The notes under the pieces were generated by a model. It was not told the origin of the DNA and searched no databases. It saw only the letters and a list, made by a program, of their open reading frames with translations. From Clostridia bacterium (GTDB lineage: Bacteria; Bacillota; Clostridia; Christensenellales; Pumilibacteraceae), in the NCBI GenBank assembly GCA_900762945.1, contig CAAFIN010000165.1:1-10129 (forward strand): 10,129 nt of DNA, given 5' to 3'. Below, in pieces: positions 7,112 through 10,129 of this stretch (positions are counted from its first letter, which is position 1; each line of letters begins with the position of its first letter). The translations under genes and the position numbers were made by a program.

Positions 7112-8356
7112 ATGACCGTAACCGAATTTTTAGACAGTTCGTACACCGCTTTTCACGCGTGCGAGAACGCCGCGAAAATGTTGGACGAAGCGGGCTTTAA
7201 GCGCATTTCGCTCTTTAGTAAACTCGCGCTCGCGCCCGGCTCTAAGCATTACGTCGTGAAAAACGACAGCGCGATCGTGGCTTTCCGCGTCGGCAAGAGC
7301 GACTATGGCTTTAACGTGATCGCAAGCCACACCGATTCGCCGTCGTTGCACGTCAAGGGCAACGCGCTACTTGACAGTCGCGAAGGCAAGCGCTTAAACG
7401 TCGAAGAGTACGGCGGACTTGTTATGTACAGTATGGCGGATATTCCGCTGAAAATCGCGGGGCGCGCCGTGTACGAAACCGCCGACGGACTGGTCGCAAA
7501 GACGGTCGTCAGCGACGGCGTTTTCAATATCCCGGGGCAAGCGATCCACCAGAACCGCGAAGTCAACGACAAATGCGGGTTCAATACTCAAGTCGATATG
7601 CTTCCTCTCTGCGGCGACGCTACTGACGTTTATTCGCTTATCGGCGGCGGCGAGATAGTCGACGCGGATCTTTACGCCGTACCCGCGGTGAAAGCCTACC
7701 GCTCGGGCGCGAAATCGGAGTTCCTCGTTTCCCCGCGTATCGATAACCTCACGAGCGTTTACTCGTCCGTGCGCGCGATAATCGACTGCGAACCGACGGG
7801 CGTAGCGGTGTGTGCGTGCTTCGACAACGAAGAAATCGGCAGTATGACCAAGCAAGGCGCGCGCTCGTCGTTGCTCCTCTCCGTGCTGAAAAAGATCAAC
7901 GCCGCGCTCGGCAAAACCCGCGACGACTTCTACGCCGCGACAGAGAACGGTATGCTGTTGTCCGCGGACAACGGCCACGCCGTCCACCCCGCTCACCCCG
8001 AAAAAAGCGACCCCGCGATCGCGCCCGTAATCAACGGCGGCGTTGTAATCAAGCATCACGTCAATTACGCGACCGACGGCTTGAGTTCCGCGGCGATCAA
8101 AGTTCTGTTGAAGCGTTGCGGCGCGGCTTATCAGGAGTACTACAACCGCTCGGACGCGCGTTGCGGCAGTACCTTGGGCCCGATGGCAAGCGCGATAACC
8201 GGACTGAACGCTTGCGACGTAGGACTTGCGCAACTCGCGATGCACTCCGCGCTCGAAACCGTGGGCTACGACGATATAGCGAATATGCAAAAGTTCATGA
8301 CCGCTTTCTACTCCGCGCGTTTCACGAAAACCGACCGCGGCGTAAAAGTCGAGTGA
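7112..8356 (+). CDS. apeB: M18-family aminopeptidase (ApeB-like)
   Basis: This is a cytoplasmic two-metal aminopeptidase of 414 residues that removes N-terminal, typically acidic, residues from peptides. The M18 landmarks are all present. Metal ligands by family position are His73 (ASHTDSP), Asp211 (RIDNL), Glu240/Glu241 (DNEEIGS), Asp286 (SADNGHAVHP) and His378 (AMHSALE). CGSTLGPM (351-358) is also conserved. HTDSPSLHVK points to the ApeB-like rather than the ApeA-like branch. The length is slightly short of the usual 420-460. The ATG at 7112 is chosen because GAGG lies 7 nt upstream and the M18 N-terminus aligns there; the frame opens earlier without homology. It lies 55 nt after the GntR gene with no convincing promoter between, so read-through is possible. 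It has no signal peptide. Confidence 0.96.
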   Translation: MTVTEFLDSSYTAFHACENAAKMLDEAGFKRISLFSKLALAPGSKHYVVKNDSAIVAFRVGKSDYGFNVIASHTDSPSLHVKGNALLDSREGKRLNVEEYGGLVMYSMADIPLKIAGRAVYETADGLVAKTVVSDGVFNIPGQAIHQNREVNDKCGFNTQVDMLPLCGDATDVYSLIGGGEIVDADLYAVPAVKAYRSGAKSEFLVSPRIDNLTSVYSSVRAIIDCEPTGVAVCACFDNEEIGSMTKQGARSSLLLSVLKKINAALGKTRDDFYAATENGMLLSADNGHAVHPAHPEKSDPAIAPVINGGVVIKHHVNYATDGLSSAAIKVLLKRCGAAYQEYYNRSDARCGSTLGPMASAITGLNACDVGLAQLAMHSALETVGYDDIANMQKFMTAFYSARFTKTDRGVKVE

Positions 8357-8386
8357 GATTTATAAATACTATCGCAACCAAACGAA

Positions 8387-8416
8387 AAACCGCCTTGCTG
8401 TCACGCAAGACGGTTT
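8387..8416. terminator. Bidirectional terminator between convergent genes
   Basis: Twelve-base arms (8387-8398 and 8405-8416) enclose the 6-nt loop TGTCAC. One pair, 8393/8410, is C-A when read on the plus strand but G-U on the minus strand, so the hairpin is slightly stronger for minus-strand transcripts. T-runs follow in both directions (8418-8422 on plus; TTTTT at 8389-8385 on minus). It serves both the M18 gene and the XRE regulator gene. Confidence 0.88.
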
Positions 8417-8435
8417 GTTTTTATCTTCTCCGACC

Positions 8436-8885
8436 TCAGTACGGCAAGTTCGTTCTGCCCACAAGGTAGTCGACCGAACAGCCGAACAGATCGGCAAGTT
8501 TCATCAGTATTTCGATTTTGGGAAGCCGCTTGAAGTCGTTCCACTTCGACACCGCTGAAGTACCCATTCCGCACTCTTTGGCGATGCGGTAAGACGACAC
8601 GCCGGTGGGCGACTGGAGCGCGGCGATACGGCGGGCGAACTTTTCGGGCGAGCCGCTGCGGATAATACTCTTGTTTTCGCTGCGCCCGAGAATATAGTCG
8701 AGCGAAACGTTCATATAGTCGGCTAGTTTCACGAGAGCGCGGGTAGACGGCATCTGGCGCTGATACAGCCAGTTGTTGACGGCGGTTTTATTGCACCCCG
8801 AAGCCTCGGCGAGTTTATACGATTTCATATCGTGCTCGTCGAGATATTTTTTTATGGCAACGCTTATGTAGTACGACGTTTCCAA
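8436..8885 (-). CDS. Transcriptional regulator with two tandem XRE-type HTH domains
   Basis: This 149-residue DNA-binding protein is composed almost entirely of two Cro/C1-type helix-turn-helix domains, residues ~9-67 and ~83-143. They are recognisable duplicates: SYKLAEASGCNKTAVNNWL...LVKLADYMNVSLDYILGR aligns with SYRIAKECGMGTSAVSKWN...LMKLADLFGCSVDYLVGR. There is no effector, peptidase or membrane domain. Such a protein could contact two half-sites as a monomer. The start is TTG (8885-8883), with the purine-rich GGGAGAGAGG upstream; the next Met (residue 20) would cut into the first HTH. Its own promoter lies at 8924-8952. Targets are unknown; autoregulation is suggested by a dyad over the -10 box. 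It does not look phage-linked, because no phage genes are nearby. Confidence 0.9.
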   Translation of the reverse strand: METSYYISVAIKKYLDEHDMKSYKLAEASGCNKTAVNNWLYQRQMPSTRALVKLADYMNVSLDYILGRSENKSIIRSGSPEKFARRIAALQSPTGVSSYRIAKECGMGTSAVSKWNDFKRLPKIEILMKLADLFGCSVDYLVGRTNLPY

Positions 8886-8922
8886 TAGCCTCTCTCCCGT
8901 CGGTAAATGTTATCAACGAATT

Positions 8923-8937
8923 GATTATACTACAATC
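8923..8937. promoter_or_regulatory. Imperfect dyad over the XRE gene -10 box, candidate operator
   Basis: A 15-bp near-palindrome (GATTATA-C-TACAATC) has six of seven pairs matching, centred at 8930. It covers the entire minus-strand -10 box at 8924-8929. Position and symmetry suit a self-repressing HTH protein, but this is inference. Confidence 0.45.
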
Positions 8938-8952
8938 CGCGAGTTTAATCAA
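8924..8952 (-). promoter_or_regulatory. Sigma-A-type promoter of the double-HTH regulator gene
   Basis: On the minus strand, -35 TTGATT (8947-8952), a 17-nt spacer and the perfect -10 TATAAT (8924-8929) predict a start near 8917. This leaves a leader of about 30 nt before the TTG start codon. Confidence 0.8.
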
Positions 8953-8996
8953 GAAAAACGCGGGGGCTTACGAAAATTATTTTTTGCGGGCGTCCT

Positions 8997-9025
8997 AAAC
9001 GAGAAAAACCGCGATAAAGCGCAGT
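8997..9025 (-). terminator. Probable intrinsic terminator of the DegV gene
   Basis: Read on the minus strand, ACTGCG (9025-9020), a 6-nt loop and CGCGGT (9013-9008) form a 6-bp stem with one G-U pair, followed by TTTT and a second short T-run. It starts about 30 nt after the DegV stop codon. The stem is short, so termination may be partial. Confidence 0.55.
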
Positions 9026-9055
9026 GCACCCCTCCGGAACCGTCAATGGCCTCTT

Positions 9056-9919
9056 TTACAATTCCACCGTCGCGGCGATTGCGAGCGCCCCCGCGCCTAT
9101 GTGACACGCGACAGACAGCGGAAGCGGCGCTATACCCACGGTAAAGCTGGGAAACGCTTCCTCTACTTCGCGCTTCCACTCCTCGGCTTCCGCAATGTTC
9201 CCCGAGTACGCAACGTCGATTCTCATTCTTCCCGCTTCGACTTCCGCCTTGAAACGCGTTTCGAAGTCCTTTTTTATCGCCTTGATCATGACCGTGCGCG
9301 CCGCTTTCTTGCCGCGCACTTTCGAGTACGCGTCCAGCTTGTCGCCCTGAATCTGCAGAACGGGCTTTATGTTGAGCAGCGAGCCGACCGCCGCCGCGAG
9401 CGGAGTGATTCTGCCGCCCTTTTTAAGGTAATACAACGTTTCGAGCGATATGTAAATGGACGAAACCGCCGCGGTCTTTTCCAGTTCTTCGCGGATTTCT
9501 TTCGCCGCCAGTCCGCGGTCGCGAAGCCCTACCGCGTCGTAAACGGAACGACGCATAGTGACGGATATGCGGCGATTGTCGACGACTTCGACCTTGCCGT
9601 CGTAGCTGCGGGCGAGCATTTTCGCGCTGTCGCACGAGCCGCTAAGCCCGCTCGACATAGGGATATGCACCACTTCGTCACAGTCTTCGAGGACTTTATC
9701 CCACAGTTCGGTCACGCCTGCGGGCGACGGCTGAGAAGTGCGCACTTCGGTTGCGGTCGGAAGCAGTTTGAAAAACTTGTCCTGACTTAGGTCCACGCCC
9801 TCGAAATATAGTTTTTTGTCGATATAAACCGGCATGGGAAGCACCGTGACGCCCAGCGCCCGCGCTTCTTCCTCGGTCAACCCGCCGTTACTGTCCGTTA
9901 CTATTGCGACTTTTTTCAT
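9056..9919 (-). CDS. DegV-family fatty-acid-binding protein (FakB-like)
   Basis: This 287-residue cytoplasmic protein of the two-domain DegV fold binds one long-chain fatty acid. In Gram-positive bacteria, FakB members present it to the kinase FakA for phosphorylation and use in phospholipids. Family motifs in order are VAIVTDSNGGL (4-14), TSQPSPAG (61-68), SSGLSGSCDSA (89-99), YYLKKGGRI (163-171), GSLLNIKPVL (179-188) and HIGAGALAI (273-281). Thr61, the SSGLSG serines and His273 match the carboxylate-binding region of the family. The segment after VVDN (112-115), normally glycine-rich, reads RRISVTMRRSVYDA and is atypical. No FakA gene is in the window. The ATG is preceded by GGAGA at short spacing. 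It has its own promoter and a probable terminator, so it appears monocistronic. Confidence 0.95.
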   Translation of the reverse strand: MKKVAIVTDSNGGLTEEEARALGVTVLPMPVYIDKKLYFEGVDLSQDKFFKLLPTATEVRTSQPSPAGVTELWDKVLEDCDEVVHIPMSSGLSGSCDSAKMLARSYDGKVEVVDNRRISVTMRRSVYDAVGLRDRGLAAKEIREELEKTAAVSSIYISLETLYYLKKGGRITPLAAAVGSLLNIKPVLQIQGDKLDAYSKVRGKKAARTVMIKAIKKDFETRFKAEVEAGRMRIDVAYSGNIAEAEEWKREVEEAFPSFTVGIAPLPLSVACHIGAGALAIAATVEL

Positions 9920-9950
9920 AAGTTCTCCGTTTAAGTAGGTTAGTCCTCTG

Positions 9951-9965
9951 CGGATAAATCATCCG
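9951..9965 (-). other. Small hairpin in the DegV gene leader
   Basis: CGGAT (9951-9955) and ATCCG (9961-9965) form a 5-bp inverted repeat with a 5-nt loop. It lies about 30 nt upstream of the DegV start codon, inside the predicted leader. It is too small to call a riboswitch, and chance is possible. Confidence 0.3.
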
Positions 9966-9985
9966 TTTGATAAGTAGCGTAAATC

Positions 9986-10014
9986 ATTTTACCACAACTC
10001 CGCGAAAAAATCAA
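9986..10014 (-). promoter_or_regulatory. Sigma-A-type promoter of the DegV gene
   Basis: On the minus strand, -35 TTGATT (10009-10014), a 17-nt spacer and -10 TAAAAT (9986-9991) predict a start near 9979 and a leader of about 60 nt. The -35 box is part of the proximal copy of a 12-bp direct repeat. Confidence 0.75.
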
Positions 10015-10038
10015 CGATATTTTTGTAAAAAATCAACG
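10005..10038 (-). repeat. Two 12-bp direct repeats at the DegV promoter
   Basis: The identical 12-mer CGTTGATTTTTT (minus strand) occurs at 10016-10005 and 10038-10027, 22 bp apart start to start, about two helical turns. The proximal copy contains the -35 box. This layout suits a tandem regulator site or bent upstream DNA. Upstream of it, to the right edge at 10129, I see no supported feature. Confidence 0.6.
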
Positions 10039-10129
10039 TTATTTCGCTTTTTGTCGACACATCGTAAACTTTCGCGCGGGAAGTTATAAATAAGGATTAT
10101 TACTTCTCTGCCGTAGGGGATTCCACGCG

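Noticed and set aside
8949..9179. A 76-codon minus-strand open frame running past the end of the DegV gene
   Set aside because: It mostly overlaps the DegV gene in another frame, crosses the probable terminator and is low-complexity Arg/Ser-rich sequence.
10100..10129. A possible C-terminal end (RVESPTAEK then two TAA stops) of a minus-strand gene entering from the right edge
   Set aside because: Only nine codons are visible, no domain can be recognised and no terminator follows clearly, so it cannot be supported.

Overview
The window looks like chromosomal DNA from a Gram-positive bacterium of the Clostridia (Bacillota), possibly a gut commensal. Support comes from two lipoprotein signal peptides ending in Cys24, strong AGGAGG-type ribosome binding sites, canonical TTGAxx-N17/18-TAxxxT promoters, GTG and TTG starts, a YtrA-type GntR/ABC operon and a DegV protein. 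The coding sequence is unusually rich in CG dinucleotides for that group. The family-level placement is inference only; no rRNA, tRNA or phylogenetic marker is present. I see no phage, insertion sequence, CRISPR or defence genes.

Region 1 (1-4923, minus strand) is a two-gene cell-surface carbohydrate operon. A promoter at 4895-4923 drives a GH43-type glycoside hydrolase lipoprotein (2789-4840). Only 13 nt later comes a large multidomain lipoprotein with CBM9-like carbohydrate-binding modules (145-2775), and then a strong intrinsic terminator (18-50). The likely arrangement is an anchored enzyme that cleaves arabinose- or xylose-containing plant glycan, paired with an anchored glycan-binding partner. 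No sugar transporter or sugar regulator is present in the window.

Region 2 (5012-8356, plus strand) is divergently transcribed. A near-consensus promoter overlapped by a perfect 7-bp dyad precedes an ABC ATPase (GTG start, 5097), an ABC-2-type permease with a 4-nt overlap, and a small YtrA-like GntR regulator. The layout suggests that the regulator represses its own transporter operon through the dyad. An M18 aminopeptidase follows 55 nt later, on the same strand.

Region 3 (8387-10129, minus strand) meets region 2 at a shared bidirectional terminator (8387-8416). It holds a regulator made of two tandem XRE-type helix-turn-helix domains, with its own promoter and an imperfect dyad over the -10 box. 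Upstream of it is a DegV-family fatty-acid-binding protein with its own promoter, which carries two 12-bp direct repeats 22 bp apart. Nothing certain is seen from about 10040 to the right edge.

No wholly new system is evident. The most unusual items are the ~110-residue insertion in the GH43 catalytic domain, the duplicated C-terminal module of the partner lipoprotein, the double-HTH regulator, and the promoter-overlapping dyads and repeats.
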